NCBI GenBank assembly: GCA_964350265.1 | Contig: CAYGJZ010000005.1 | Span: 28,401 to 92,400 of the forward strand | Origin: BQJD01 sp964350265 | Lineage (GTDB): Bacteria > Pseudomonadota > Gammaproteobacteria > Arenicellales > CAJQKF01 | Direction: 5' to 3' | DNA: 64,000 bases | Shown: positions 17,256 through 26,531 of the stretch, in pieces | Layout of the letters: each line of letters opens with the position of its first letter | How positions within the stretch are numbered: position 1 is the stretch's first letter | Translations under genes and position numbers: made by a program | The notes under the pieces: generated by a model | Told to the model about the DNA's origin: nothing | The model's input: only the letters and a program-made list of their open reading frames with translations | Database searches by the model: none

Positions 17256-18469
17256 GCGCCAGCCGGCAAACGATTCGCAGCGCCACCGTCCGCGTTCGCG
17301 GTGGACGGTGGCGGCGGATGCCCGGCAGCAGCCGCGCGCTCGGCGAACCAGCGGTGAAAGTGCCGCGTGGCCTGGTCCTGCACCGGCGTGAACACGCCGC
17401 CGTCGAAGGCATCGGAAAACCTGCCCGCCTGCATGCCTTCCACCGCGGCCACGTCCTCGGCGAACACCGATCGCCAGCCTTCCAGCACCTGTCGCCTTCC
17501 CTCGCGCCAGCTTTCGTCGCTGGCCGCCGGGTCCACGAACTGGATGGCAACCCGTTCCAGCGTGCGGTCGTGGGCCAGTGGCAGCAGGATCATGACGAAC
17601 AGGTGATCATGCTGCACGCCGAGTAGGGTGTTCGGGTAGAGCGCCGGGTACTCGGCGGTGGTTCGATGCTGCATCGACCAGCCGGGTACCGAGGGCAGGG
17701 GACGGTCGATGGCACGGTCCGGCAAGTAGGCGGTCACCCCCTGGCCGGCAAAGTTTCCCTCGTCGTGGTAGCAGTAGTGGCTGGCCAGCGGCGAGTAGCG
17801 GTTCAGTCCCGGATGCACCATCGGCAGGTGGTAGGCCTCGAGGTAGTTCTCCACCGCCAGTTTCCAGTTCGACGCGACTTCCAGGTCCAGCGTGCCGTCG
17901 CCGGCCGGCTGGAAGGCGCCGTGGCCGTCCTCCCCCCACAGCCGCGCCAGGCGGCGATCCAGCGGCGCCAGCAGCTCCTGGCACGGTGCCGCCTCGCCGT
18001 TCGGATTGACCAGCACGATGCCCATCCACACCGCGCTTCGTACCGACCAGAGGTGGTACTCGGCCTGCTCGAAGCCGGCCACCCGGTGCCTGCCGGCACC
18101 ACCGATATGCGGGGTGCCGCGCAAGCTGCCGTCGAGGTCGTAGGTCCAGGCATGGTAGGGGCAGCGAATGGCGGCGGCATGCCGGCAGGTATCGTCCAGC
18201 AGCCGTCGTCCGCGGTGCCGGCAGACATTGTGGAACACTCGCACTTCGCCGGCGGCATCGCGCACCAGCAGGTAGGAACGGCCAAAGGCGTCCACCCGTC
18301 GCATGTCGCCGGGTCTGGCCACGTCCTGGGCGAAGCCGATGGCGAACCAGCCAGGGGCAAACAGGTGCGTGTATTCCCACTGGAAGAACCCGGCGGAACG
18401 GTAGACCTCGTTGGGCAGACCGCGATCGCCGTTGCGGGTGGCGGCCACCGCATCGAGTATGGCTTGCAT
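17252..18469 (-). CDS. Rieske non-haem iron oxygenase, alpha subunit (betaine/carnitine-monooxygenase-like)
   Basis: 405 residues. The Rieske 2Fe-2S site is CRHRG (C83, H85) and CPYHAW (C103, H106). The mononuclear iron site is in NWKLAVENYLEAYHLPMVHP (H214, H219), where glutamate precedes the first histidine as in choline, glycine-betaine and carnitine monooxygenases. These enzymes hydroxylate methyl-ammonium compounds or demethylate betaines. No reductase gene lies nearby, so electrons must come from elsewhere. In a genome with ectoine breakdown, a betaine-type osmolyte is an attractive substrate, but this is inference. Confidence 0.87.
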   Translation of the reverse strand: MQAILDAVAATRNGDRGLPNEVYRSAGFFQWEYTHLFAPGWFAIGFAQDVARPGDMRRVDAFGRSYLLVRDAAGEVRVFHNVCRHRGRRLLDDTCRHAAAIRCPYHAWTYDLDGSLRGTPHIGGAGRHRVAGFEQAEYHLWSVRSAVWMGIVLVNPNGEAAPCQELLAPLDRRLARLWGEDGHGAFQPAGDGTLDLEVASNWKLAVENYLEAYHLPMVHPGLNRYSPLASHYCYHDEGNFAGQGVTAYLPDRAIDRPLPSVPGWSMQHRTTAEYPALYPNTLLGVQHDHLFVMILLPLAHDRTLERVAIQFVDPAASDESWREGRRQVLEGWRSVFAEDVAAVEGMQAGRFSDAFDGGVFTPVQDQATRHFHRWFAERAAAAGHPPPPSTANADGGAANRLPAGA

Positions 18470-18588
18470 CGTCTTCGACCCCCTGCGCGGAACAGGCCGG
18501 AAATTGTCCGTCGCTGGCGTCGTGCCTGTCGAGCCGGCGGGGCAGGGGCGTGTCGCGGTTGTTGTCGGCGGTGTCGCGACTGGGCCGG

Positions 18589-19446
18589 TCAGCGGTCGAG
18601 ATCGAGGTTGTCGATCAGTCGCACCGTGCCGAGCCGGGCGGCGATGAGGGCCTGGCCCCGGGCCAGCGGTCGCCATGGATCGTCTTCCTGCCAGGCCATC
18701 GGATCGCGCACCGCGGCATACTCGAGCGCAAGGTCGCTGTCCGCCATCACCGCGCGCATGGCATCGGCCAGCGGGCCGGGTCGTCGTTCGCCCGCGCGCC
18801 AGGCATCCCGGGCCGCCAGCAGGGCCCGGTAGAGCACCGTGGCCCTGGCGCGGTCGGCCGGATCGAGGCGGCGGTTGCGGGACGACATGGCCAAACCGTC
18901 GGCCTCGCGCACGGTGTCGCAGACGACGATCTCGGGATAGCCCATGGACCGGGCGAGGTCACGGATTACCAGCGTCTGCTGAAAGTCCTTCTGGCCGAAG
19001 TAGGCACGTTGTGGTCGAACGGTGTCGAACAAGCGCTCGACGATGGTGCGCACGCCGGCGAAGTGCCCCGGGCGGTGATCGCCTTCCAGGTCCTGGCCAT
19101 GGGGGCCGGGGTCCAGCCGGGGAATGTCCTCGGCATGGGCATGGCCGGGGAAGAACTGCAGCAACTCGCCGCTGAACACCATGTCGCAATGGCGCTCGGC
19201 GAGCATGCGGGCGTCATCCTCGATGTCCCTCGGGTAGGCGTTGAAGTCCGCTGCCTCGTTGAACTGCAACGGGTTGACGAAGATGCTGACCACGCACAGG
19301 TCGTTCTCCGCCACCGCGCGGTCGACCAGCGCCAGGTGGCCGGCATGCAGCGCCCCCATGGTTGGCACCATGCCGATGCTGCGTCCCTCGCGGAGCTTCT
19401 CTGCGCACCAGTTGGCTGCCGCCTGCGGTGAATCGAGAATGATCAC
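18589..19446 (-). CDS. panC: Pantothenate synthetase
   Basis: 285 residues. The GTG at 19446 overlaps the TGA of the upstream gamma-carbonic-anhydrase gene (GTGA), which fixes the start. It condenses pantoate and beta-alanine with ATP to make pantothenate. Visible motifs are the HxGH-type site GALHAGHL, FVNPLQFNEAADFNAYPR for pantoate binding, LEGDHRPGHFAGV, YFGQKDFQQ, and SSRNRRL in the KMSKS position. Length is normal for PanC. It is the last gene of the sohB/carbonic anhydrase/panC cluster. panB and panD are not in the window. Confidence 0.96.
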   Translation of the reverse strand: MIILDSPQAAANWCAEKLREGRSIGMVPTMGALHAGHLALVDRAVAENDLCVVSIFVNPLQFNEAADFNAYPRDIEDDARMLAERHCDMVFSGELLQFFPGHAHAEDIPRLDPGPHGQDLEGDHRPGHFAGVRTIVERLFDTVRPQRAYFGQKDFQQTLVIRDLARSMGYPEIVVCDTVREADGLAMSSRNRRLDPADRARATVLYRALLAARDAWRAGERRPGPLADAMRAVMADSDLALEYAAVRDPMAWQEDDPWRPLARGQALIAARLGTVRLIDNLDLDR

Positions 19447-19982
19447 CCGGGCCGGCTTCCTTCCGCCGCGGCGCGCAACGACGCACGGTAGCGATCCACC
19501 TTGTTGCGGTACTCCTGGGCGCCGCGGCTGAGCATCTGGCACTCCTCGTCGGTGATCTCGCGCACCACCTTGCCCGGGGAACCGAGCACCAGCGAACGAT
19601 CCGGGATCACCTTGCCGCTGGTCACCATGGTGTTGGCACCGATCAGGCACCAGCGGCCGATGCGGGCCTCGTTGAGCACCACCGAGTTGATGCCGACCAG
19701 CGAATGGGCGCCGACATGGCAGCCATGCAGCATGACCTTGTGGCCGACGGTGACATGGTCCTCGATGATCACGGCAAGCCCGGCATCGGTGTGGATCACG
19801 CTGCCGTCCTGGACGTTGCTGTTCTCGCCGACACGGATCAGGTCGTTGTCGCCGCGCAGGACGGCCTGGAACCAGACGCTGGCGCCAGCCAGCACCTCGA
19901 CCTGGCCGACCAGGTCGGCGCTGTCGGCGACGAAGGCGTCCTCGTGCACCGAGGGACAGTGGGATTCGAAGGGATGGATCAT
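19443..19982 (-). CDS. Gamma-class carbonic anhydrase-like hexapeptide-repeat protein
   Basis: 179 residues. A left-handed beta-helix made from hexapeptide repeats is evident from ADLVGQVEVLAGASVWF onward. The three zinc-ligand histidines of gamma-carbonic anhydrases match the histidines in DGSVIHTD and VGHKVMLHGCHVG. Members form trimers; many bacterial ones have weak or no anhydrase activity. The start at 19982 sits 4 nt after the sohB stop, and its end overlaps the panC start, so the three genes are probably one transcript. Confidence 0.9.
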   Translation of the reverse strand: MIHPFESHCPSVHEDAFVADSADLVGQVEVLAGASVWFQAVLRGDNDLIRVGENSNVQDGSVIHTDAGLAVIIEDHVTVGHKVMLHGCHVGAHSLVGINSVVLNEARIGRWCLIGANTMVTSGKVIPDRSLVLGSPGKVVREITDEECQMLSRGAQEYRNKVDRYRASLRAAAEGSRPG

Positions 19983-19986
19983 CGGT

Positions 19987-21006
19987 TCACACCAGCAGGT
20001 GGGCGTTGCGGTTCTCCGGGTCGTGGCCGAAGCGGGCGGCAAGCTTGGCCGCGGCGCCCGCCACCCGGCGGATCACGCCCTGGCGCGGGCGATGTCGGAC
20101 TTCCAGGATGGTGCGTTCCTCCACCGCCGCCTGCAGCAGGTCGTCGCTGGTGCGCAGTTCGTCGACCAGGCCGAGTTCCAGCGCGCGGCGGCCCAGCCAG
20201 TATTCCCCGGTGGCTACCCTGGCCATGTCCAGCGCCGGGCGGTGTTCGAGGACGAAGTCCTTGAACAGCCCGTGGGTCTCCTCGAGATCCTGGCGCATCT
20301 TCTCGCGCTGGCTGTCGGTGTTCTCGCCGAACAGGGTCAAGGTGCGCTTGTACTCGCCGGCGGTGATCTGCTCGTAGTCGATCTCGTGCTTCTTCAGCAG
20401 CCGGTGGAAGTTGGGCAACTGCGCGATGACGCCGATGGAGCCGATGATGGCGAAGGGCGCGGCGACCACGCGGTTGGCGACGCAGGCCATCAGGTAGCCG
20501 CCGCTGGCGGCGACCTTGTCCACGCACACCGTCAGCGGTATGCCGCGGGCGCGGATTCGTTCCAGCTGCGAGGCGGCCAGGCCATAGGCATGGACCACGC
20601 CGCCACCACTTTCCACCCTGACCATCACCTCGTCGCCGGCGCGGGCCACGGTAAGCACCGCCGTCACCTCCTCGCGCAGGTGGGCCACGTTGCTGCCGCG
20701 GATGTCGCCCTCGAACTGGATGACGAACAGCCGCGTGCGTTCGGCGGCGTCCCTGTCCCGCTTCTTCTTCGATTTCTTCTCCGCCTTCTGACGCTTCTTC
20801 AGTTCGTCCGCCGGCAGCAGCGACGCCTCCAGCACCTGGGTCATGCGACGGTAGCGGTCGTTCAGGCGGGTGACCTCGATTTCCGGCTTGCCCTGGCCGC
20901 GCTGGCGTGTTGATATGGCCACCACGCCGCCGACCACCACGAGGATGGCCACGGCCACGGTGATTGCCTTGGCCAGGAACAGGCCGTATTCGAGCGCGAA
21001 CTCCAT
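19987..21006 (-). CDS. sohB: Inner-membrane serine protease SohB (peptidase family S49)
   Basis: 339 residues, close to E. coli SohB (349). An N-terminal signal anchor occupies residues 9-32, followed by a very basic linker (KKRQKAEKKSKKKRDRD). The S49 catalytic serine is S168 in VAASGGYLMAC and the lysine is K220 in GEYKRTLTLFGENT. It is predicted to cleave membrane or signal-peptide remnants in the periplasm. GGAGG precedes the ATG. It is the first gene of a tight three-gene cluster with the carbonic anhydrase-like gene and panC; there is no evident functional link. Confidence 0.94.
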   Translation of the reverse strand: MEFALEYGLFLAKAITVAVAILVVVGGVVAISTRQRGQGKPEIEVTRLNDRYRRMTQVLEASLLPADELKKRQKAEKKSKKKRDRDAAERTRLFVIQFEGDIRGSNVAHLREEVTAVLTVARAGDEVMVRVESGGGVVHAYGLAASQLERIRARGIPLTVCVDKVAASGGYLMACVANRVVAAPFAIIGSIGVIAQLPNFHRLLKKHEIDYEQITAGEYKRTLTLFGENTDSQREKMRQDLEETHGLFKDFVLEHRPALDMARVATGEYWLGRRALELGLVDELRTSDDLLQAAVEERTILEVRHRPRQGVIRRVAGAAAKLAARFGHDPENRNAHLLV

Positions 21007-21131
21007 CGGGTCCTCCGGGTGTTTCGATCTCGCCGCATCATATACCGCGGCGGGTCAAGGTCAAGTGACCAACGCCACCTGGCCGGGTCGTTGGTCGGCG
21101 AAACCGAATCAACCTCCATTCGCCGCCCAGC

Positions 21132-22301
21132 ATGCCTGTCGCCACCAACGCCGTCCGCCTGTCGTTGCTGTTCGCGCTGGTGTTCGCCTTCGTCGCCGTG
21201 CAGATGGCCTACTGGCCGTTGTGGCTGCGCGCAGGCGGCGTGGACGAGACCGCGCTCGGGTTGCTGCTCGGCTTTGGTTTCCTGGCCAAGATCGTCGTCA
21301 ATCCCCTGTTCCGGCGCTTCGCCTCCCATGCCCGCAACACCCGCAATGCGCTGGCCGCCACCGCGGCCATGGCGACCCTGGTGTTTGTTGCCTTCGCCTT
21401 CGTCGACGCCATGGTGGCGCTGGTCCTGGTGCAGCTCGTGTTTTTCGTCTTCTGGATCCCGGTCATGCCGACCACGGAATTCCTCGTCGTGGATCGCGCC
21501 CGCCGCGACGGCTTCGACTATGGTCGCGTGCGCATGTGGGGCTCGGTCTCCTTCCTGCTGGCCACCGTGGTGGTCGGCGCCTGGCTGGAGCGACGCGGCA
21601 TCGGCGCCACCCACGGCGTGGCCGTGGTGCTGCTGGTCGGCTTCGTCCTCGCCGCGCTGGCGTCACCGCCGGGCTCCGGCGCGGGCAACACGGTGCGTGG
21701 CTTCTCCGCGCGCCGCGTCTCCGCCGTGCCCGGCATGGTGGACATGCTCGTCGTCGCCGGCCTGGTGCAGGGAAGCCACGCCATGTTCTTCGGCTTCGGT
21801 TCCATTCACTTCCAGTCCCTGGGCATCGGCGAGGCCACCATCGGCTTGCTGTGGGCGGTGGGCATCGGCGTGGAGATCGCCGTCTTCCTGCTCGGCGGCG
21901 TGCTGCCTCGGGCGCTGGGTGCCACCGGGCTGTTGGCCGTGGGCGGTGTCGCGGCGACGCTGCGCTGGGCCCTGTTGCCGGTGGTGACGTCGCCGACCTG
22001 GCTGTTGCTGCTGCAATCCCTGCACGGCATCAGTTTCGCCGCGACCCATCTCGGTGCCATCGCCTTCATCAGCTCGCGGGTGCCCGAGTCCCTCGGCGCC
22101 AATGCCCTGGCCATGTACTCGATGGTGGTGATGGGGGGCTTCATGGGCCTGGCGGTCCTGACCGCCGGCTTCCTCTACGGCCGCTACGGCGCCGATGCCT
22201 TCTGGGCCATGGCGGTGTACGCGGGCGTGGGCACGGTGCTTGCCCTGGTACGGTTCGCGGGGCAAACTCCCCGCCGCCGACCCGGCGAGGACGACGCATG
22301 A
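21132..22301 (+). CDS. MFS transporter (HcaT-like family)
   Basis: 389 residues with about 12 membrane helices. The start region ALVFAFVAVQMAYWPLWLRAGGVDETALGLLL and the loop RVRMWGSVSFLL resemble the HcaT/nucleoside-type MFS_1_like subfamily. E. coli HcaT is a putative phenylpropionate importer, but related proteins vary, so the cargo is not assigned. Its stop overlaps the ycgN-like start (ATGA), so the two are translationally coupled. No strong ribosome site is visible before the ATG. Confidence 0.85.
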   Translation: MPVATNAVRLSLLFALVFAFVAVQMAYWPLWLRAGGVDETALGLLLGFGFLAKIVVNPLFRRFASHARNTRNALAATAAMATLVFVAFAFVDAMVALVLVQLVFFVFWIPVMPTTEFLVVDRARRDGFDYGRVRMWGSVSFLLATVVVGAWLERRGIGATHGVAVVLLVGFVLAALASPPGSGAGNTVRGFSARRVSAVPGMVDMLVVAGLVQGSHAMFFGFGSIHFQSLGIGEATIGLLWAVGIGVEIAVFLLGGVLPRALGATGLLAVGGVAATLRWALLPVVTSPTWLLLLQSLHGISFAATHLGAIAFISSRVPESLGANALAMYSMVVMGGFMGLAVLTAGFLYGRYGADAFWAMAVYAGVGTVLALVRFAGQTPRRRPGEDDA

Positions 22302-22732
22302 GCCAACCATTCTGGGAATCCGTTCCCCTTGCACAGATGAGCGACGCGCAGTGGGAGTCGCTGTGCGACGGCTGCGGGCGATGCTGCCTGGTGCGCTTCG
22401 AGGACGACTCCGACGAGGGGGTGTTCTATACCCGGGCGGCCTGCCGGCTGCTGGACACGGAACGTTGCCGCTGTACCGACTATGCCCACCGCTTTCGCCG
22501 CGTGCCCGGCTGCCTGGCGGTGCGCGAACTGCCGCGCGAACACTACCGCTGGTTGCCGTCGAGCTGCGCCTACCGCCGGTTGGCGGAGGGGCGCGGCCTG
22601 GCCGACTGGCATCCGCTGGTATCGGGCACGCCCGACAGCGTGGTCGAGGCCGGAGTCTCCGTCGCCGGGCGGGTGGTCAGCGAGGATCACGTCCACCCGC
22701 TGGAACTGGAAAGCCTGGTGCTGCGCGACTGA
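22298..22732 (+). CDS. ycgN: YcgN-family cysteine-cluster protein (UPF0260)
   Basis: 144 residues. The N-terminal motif CDGCGRCC, followed later by CRLLDTERCRC and RRVPGCL, is the Zn/Fe-S-cluster-like cysteine pattern of the YcgN/YkgJ group. Length matches E. coli YcgN (about 150). Function is unknown. It overlaps the MFS stop by 4 bp and ends 8 bp before the convergent sensor-kinase gene. Confidence 0.9.
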   Translation: MSQPFWESVPLAQMSDAQWESLCDGCGRCCLVRFEDDSDEGVFYTRAACRLLDTERCRCTDYAHRFRRVPGCLAVRELPREHYRWLPSSCAYRRLAEGRGLADWHPLVSGTPDSVVEAGVSVAGRVVSEDHVHPLELESLVLRD

Positions 22733-22740
22733 ACGCGGCC

Positions 22741-24885
22741 TCAGTGATCCTTGCGGTGGGCGCGCCCGCTGGCGATGAAGTCGCGGAAGGTGGTGTCGAA
22801 CTGGCGGAAATCCTCGTCCAGGCGTTCGAGCATTTCGCGTCCCCGTCGCGGCAGCTCCGCCGGCCGCATGGAGCTGGCCAGGTTGCAGGTCGCGGCGATG
22901 CGGTTGGCGCCGACGTTGGCCGCGCTGCCCTTCAAGGCATGGGCCTCTTCCTTGAGCTGGGCGATGCTGCCGCGATCCACCGCGTCGGCCAGTTGTCGCC
23001 GCAGCTCGTCGGCGTCGTGGCGGAACAGGCGGATCAGGTCGGTGAGCGACTCCGGCCGCTTTCGAATGACGTCCAGTTCCATCAGCACGTCCGGATCGAA
23101 CACTTCCTGTCGGGAGCTGCTGCCAGCCGCCGCTGGCGTGGCCGGTCGTTCGCGATCGTGCAGGTGGGTGAGCTCGGCCACGTAGTGCAGTAGCTGGTTG
23201 GCGTCCACCGGCTTGGTCAGGAAGGCATCGGCGCCTGCTTCCCGGCACATCTCGCGGGCGTCCACCGTGGCATTGGCGGTGAGCACCAGGAAGGGCACCA
23301 GCCGCGAGCGCATGTGGTTGACCATGCGATAGGTCTTGATGGCGTCGAGACCGCCCATCACCGGCATGTGCATGTCGACGATGGCGAGGTCGTAGTCGTG
23401 CACCTCCAGTGCCTCCAGCGCCTGGGCGCCGTTGGAGACCATCTGCACGTGGTGGCCGGCGTTTTCCAGGATCATCGAGGTGACCTTGCGGTTCACCGGG
23501 TTGTCCTCGGCAACCAGGATCTCCAGGGTGCCGCCGCCACCGGCGACCTTGGCCGGGCGGTTGAACAGCACCACGTTGTCCGACTCGACGCTGGCGCGCT
23601 CCACGTTTTCCTTGCCGCAGGCGCCGAACACCAGGTCGAACCAGAAGCGCGAACCCTGGCCCGGCGAGCTTTGCAGGTGCAGATTGCCGCCCATCAGCTC
23701 GATCAGCTGCTTGGCGATGGTGACGCCAAGCCCGGTGCCCTCGTGGCGACGGGTCAGGGAATTGTCGACCTGCTGGAAGCTTTCGAAGATGCGTCGCTGG
23801 TCGTCCTCGGCGATGCCGATGCCGGTATCGATGATCTCGAAGCGCACCCGGTGTTCGCCGTCGTCGGTGGCGGCATGCACGATGCGTACCTCGACCTCGC
23901 CCTCGTCGGTGAACTTCACCGCGTTGCCGACCAGGTTGACCAGCACCTGTCGCAGGTGGTGGTCGTCGCCGACCACGAAGTCTGGGAGATGGCCGTCGAT
24001 GCTGTTGCGCAGCTCGATGTTCTTCTCCGCGGCCTGGGGCCTCAGCATCTGGATGGTGGCGCCGAGCAGCCCGCGCAGGTCGAACTCGCGGCGCTTGCTC
24101 TCGGCCAGCCCGGCCTCGATCTTGGAGAAGTCGAGGATGTCGTTGACCAGGAACAGAAGGCTGTGCGCGGAGGTCTGGATGGTGGACACCAGCTCGCGCT
24201 GCTCGCGGTCTAGCTCGGTGTTGCTGAGCAGGTCGCTCAGCCCGATGACGCCGTTCAACGGCGTGCGAATCTCGTGGCTCATGTTGGCGACGAAATTGCT
24301 TTTCGCCTTGTTGGCCTGTTCCGCGCGTGCCCGTTCCTCGGCCAGGCGGGCGATCAGCTTGGCCGCGTACAGCGGAATGACCAGCATGCTCAGTCCAACG
24401 CCGATGGCAAAGGGCAGGTTGGCGCGCCAGTACTCGCCGAACCACACCACCGCGCCGAACCCGGCCAGGCCAAGGCCCAGGGCGACGAACAGGAACGGGT
24501 TGCCGAAACGGAAGCCGTTGCCGATGGTGACGAAGATGAAGGCGAAGAACACCGGCGCCCCCAGCGGCCCGCCGGTATGCATGGCATAGGCGATGCTGGC
24601 CATGTCCACCAGGATGCCGAGCACCCGCCGCGGGGTGTTGGCCGCAGGCCAGGCGAGGATGGAGAAGAAGATGCTGCCGGAGACCAGCAGGAAGGCCGAG
24701 CCGAGCAACTGGTCGGACAGCGTGTCGAGCTGGTCGTGGAAGAACAGCCAGGTGAGGATGACGCCGCCGACCACCAGGCGCAGCACGGCCTGTTCCAGTT
24801 CGGCGAGGTTGGTGGCAAAGACCCGCTTCAGCCGCGTGGTCGCGGCGTGGAAGGCTCGGGTCATGACTGGCTTGGCTTCGCTCAT
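22741..24885 (-). CDS. rpfC: RpfC-like hybrid sensor histidine kinase (5TM-HisKA-HATPase-REC-HPt)
   Basis: 714 residues. The N-terminus has a short cytoplasmic region then about five helices (33-178) with segments FVTIGNGFRFG and EYWRANLPFAIGVGLSMLVIP, which read like the membrane sensor domain of Xanthomonas RpfC. The juxtamembrane stretch AELEQAVLRLVVG also keeps the E..Q..R spacing I recall from that protein. HisKA has phospho-accepting H204 in NMSHEIRTPLNG; HATPase motifs are NLVGNAVKF and GTGLGVTI; the receiver aspartate is D504 in AIVDMHMPVMGG; the HPt histidine is H649 in EAHALKGSA. It would sense a diffusible fatty acid and pass phosphate through the HPt to a separate receiver, plausibly the REC protein at 28304. 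Confidence 0.87.
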   Translation of the reverse strand: MSEAKPVMTRAFHAATTRLKRVFATNLAELEQAVLRLVVGGVILTWLFFHDQLDTLSDQLLGSAFLLVSGSIFFSILAWPAANTPRRVLGILVDMASIAYAMHTGGPLGAPVFFAFIFVTIGNGFRFGNPFLFVALGLGLAGFGAVVWFGEYWRANLPFAIGVGLSMLVIPLYAAKLIARLAEERARAEQANKAKSNFVANMSHEIRTPLNGVIGLSDLLSNTELDREQRELVSTIQTSAHSLLFLVNDILDFSKIEAGLAESKRREFDLRGLLGATIQMLRPQAAEKNIELRNSIDGHLPDFVVGDDHHLRQVLVNLVGNAVKFTDEGEVEVRIVHAATDDGEHRVRFEIIDTGIGIAEDDQRRIFESFQQVDNSLTRRHEGTGLGVTIAKQLIELMGGNLHLQSSPGQGSRFWFDLVFGACGKENVERASVESDNVVLFNRPAKVAGGGGTLEILVAEDNPVNRKVTSMILENAGHHVQMVSNGAQALEALEVHDYDLAIVDMHMPVMGGLDAIKTYRMVNHMRSRLVPFLVLTANATVDAREMCREAGADAFLTKPVDANQLLHYVAELTHLHDRERPATPAAAGSSSRQEVFDPDVLMELDVIRKRPESLTDLIRLFRHDADELRRQLADAVDRGSIAQLKEEAHALKGSAANVGANRIAATCNLASSMRPAELPRRGREMLERLDEDFRQFDTTFRDFIASGRAHRKDH

Positions 24886-25100
24886 CGGTGGTCAGCGCGG
24901 CTCACACCGGGGCGGGGATAGGGATGGCGCGACCGGGCCGGTTGCGTCAGCCGCGCGGCCGGCCAGGGGCTCGCGCCCTGGAAACTGCAAGGGAATCATA
25001 CCATTGAAGCGATGTGTTCCGCCCGCATCGCAGGTTTGGCCGCCCCGCGGTGGCTGCGCCGGCGTTCCTCCGCGGTTGCCTGGCCGCGCGGCGATCGGGT
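24886..25100. other. 215-bp spacer between ketosynthase stop and sensor-kinase start
   Basis: GC-rich and without a supported gene. I see no U-tract terminator and no convincing promoter. The three minus-strand genes of the Rpf-like locus could therefore be cotranscribed through it, or the kinase may have a promoter I cannot recognise. Confidence 0.4.
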
Positions 25101-26453
25101 TCACGGCCGCGCCATGACCAGGCAGGCATTGTGCCCGCCGAAGGCGAAGGACTGGCTCACCGCGACACCGATGTCGGCCCCGGTGGCGACGCGGGGGAAG
25201 TTCATCGGTGCAATGGGATGGTCGAGGTTGACGCACGGATGCACCTGGCCATCGCGGATGGACAGCGCGGTGACCACCGCCTCGATGGCGCCACTGGCAC
25301 CGATGGTATGACCGACCAGGCCCTTGGTGGCATTGACCAGCAGGTCGTTGCCGAAGATCTCGCCGATCACCTCGAGCTCGATGCGGTCGTTCATCTCGGT
25401 GCCGGTGCCGTGGGCGTTGAGGTAGTCCACCGCCGCGGCGTCGATGCCGGCATCGGCCAGCGCCGCCTGCAGCATGGCGCGGATGCCGGCGCCGTCGGGT
25501 GCCATGGCGATGAGGTCGTGGCCATCGAAACTCTCGGCGAAGCCGATCACCCGCGCGACGGGTCGTGCACCGCGCGCCCTGGCGGTGGATGCGCGCTCGA
25601 CCACCACCATGCCGGCGCCACCCTCGCTGAACAGGAATCCGGCCCGCTCGGTGTCGAATGGCCGGTTGGCGCGGGCCGGGTCTTCGATGCCCCGGGTCAG
25701 TGCCCCGGTGATGTCGTAGGCACGGAAGATCGATCCGTACTCGTCGAACAGGTACTCGGCGCCGCCGGCGAGGGCGAGGTCGACCTCGCCGCGTGCCACC
25801 GCGCGACAGGCGTCGCCGATGGCCACCGTGCCCGATGCACAGGCCAGCGTGGTGGTGCGGCATGGCCCGGTAATGCCCAGGCGAACGGCGGGCGCGGCAC
25901 TGACCGCGTTGGACATGAGCATGGTGACCGCCAGCGGGTTGAAGCGACGATCGATGCGTATGCGCTCGGCGAGGGCGTGTGCCTGCGCGCAATCGTCGCC
26001 CAGTGCACCGAGTGCATCACGCACGTCCTTCATGGCGTGGAACAGGTGCGTGGCCAGGGTGGTGCGAATACCGCCGATGCCGGTGCCGATGTACACGCCG
26101 ATGCGGTGCGCGTCGAAGCCCTCGATGCGCATGCGCTGTCCCCGCGCTTCCAGCGGACGGACGACCAGGCCGGCATCGTCGAGCGCTTCCAGGCACGTGC
26201 CGATGGACAGCATGGAGACGCGGTCGTAACGCAGCTCGTCGGCGCGGCCAAGGCCGTGGCGGGCGTGATCCAGCGACGGTAGCGGCGCCCAGGCGCGCGA
26301 CTGGCAGGCACCGCCCGCCAGCCAGGCATCGGGTATGGCGCTGGCCACTGCCTCGCCGCGCAACATGGCCGGCCAGGCGGCGTCGACGCCCTGGCCCAGT
26401 GCGCAGGTCAGGCCGACACCGCTGATCACGACCGGGTCGGTGTCCATGTCCAT
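25101..26453 (-). CDS. Beta-ketoacyl-ACP synthase (KAS II/FabF-like) in the DSF-type locus
   Basis: 450 residues from the ATG at 26453. The full condensing triad is present: C205 in TTLACASGTVAIG, H348 in NAHGTGTEMN and H382 in KGLVGHTIGASGA, so it should elongate acyl-ACP and not merely decarboxylate. It diverges from housekeeping FabF in the N-terminal half, with long insertions around 40-75 and 100-150. No fabD, fabG or plsX is adjacent. Its only fatty-acid partners are the stand-alone ACP 78 bp upstream and the divergent RpfF-like gene, so it probably shapes the acyl chain offered to RpfF. Confidence 0.88.
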   Translation of the reverse strand: MDMDTDPVVISGVGLTCALGQGVDAAWPAMLRGEAVASAIPDAWLAGGACQSRAWAPLPSLDHARHGLGRADELRYDRVSMLSIGTCLEALDDAGLVVRPLEARGQRMRIEGFDAHRIGVYIGTGIGGIRTTLATHLFHAMKDVRDALGALGDDCAQAHALAERIRIDRRFNPLAVTMLMSNAVSAAPAVRLGITGPCRTTTLACASGTVAIGDACRAVARGEVDLALAGGAEYLFDEYGSIFRAYDITGALTRGIEDPARANRPFDTERAGFLFSEGGAGMVVVERASTARARGARPVARVIGFAESFDGHDLIAMAPDGAGIRAMLQAALADAGIDAAAVDYLNAHGTGTEMNDRIELEVIGEIFGNDLLVNATKGLVGHTIGASGAIEAVVTALSIRDGQVHPCVNLDHPIAPMNFPRVATGADIGVAVSQSFAFGGHNACLVMARP

Positions 26454-26531
26454 GGTCACTGGTGCGTTCCCCCAGGGTGCTTGTTGTGGGTACCGGTCGA
26501 CTCGCGTGTGCAACGACCGGTGTCGTGGGCG

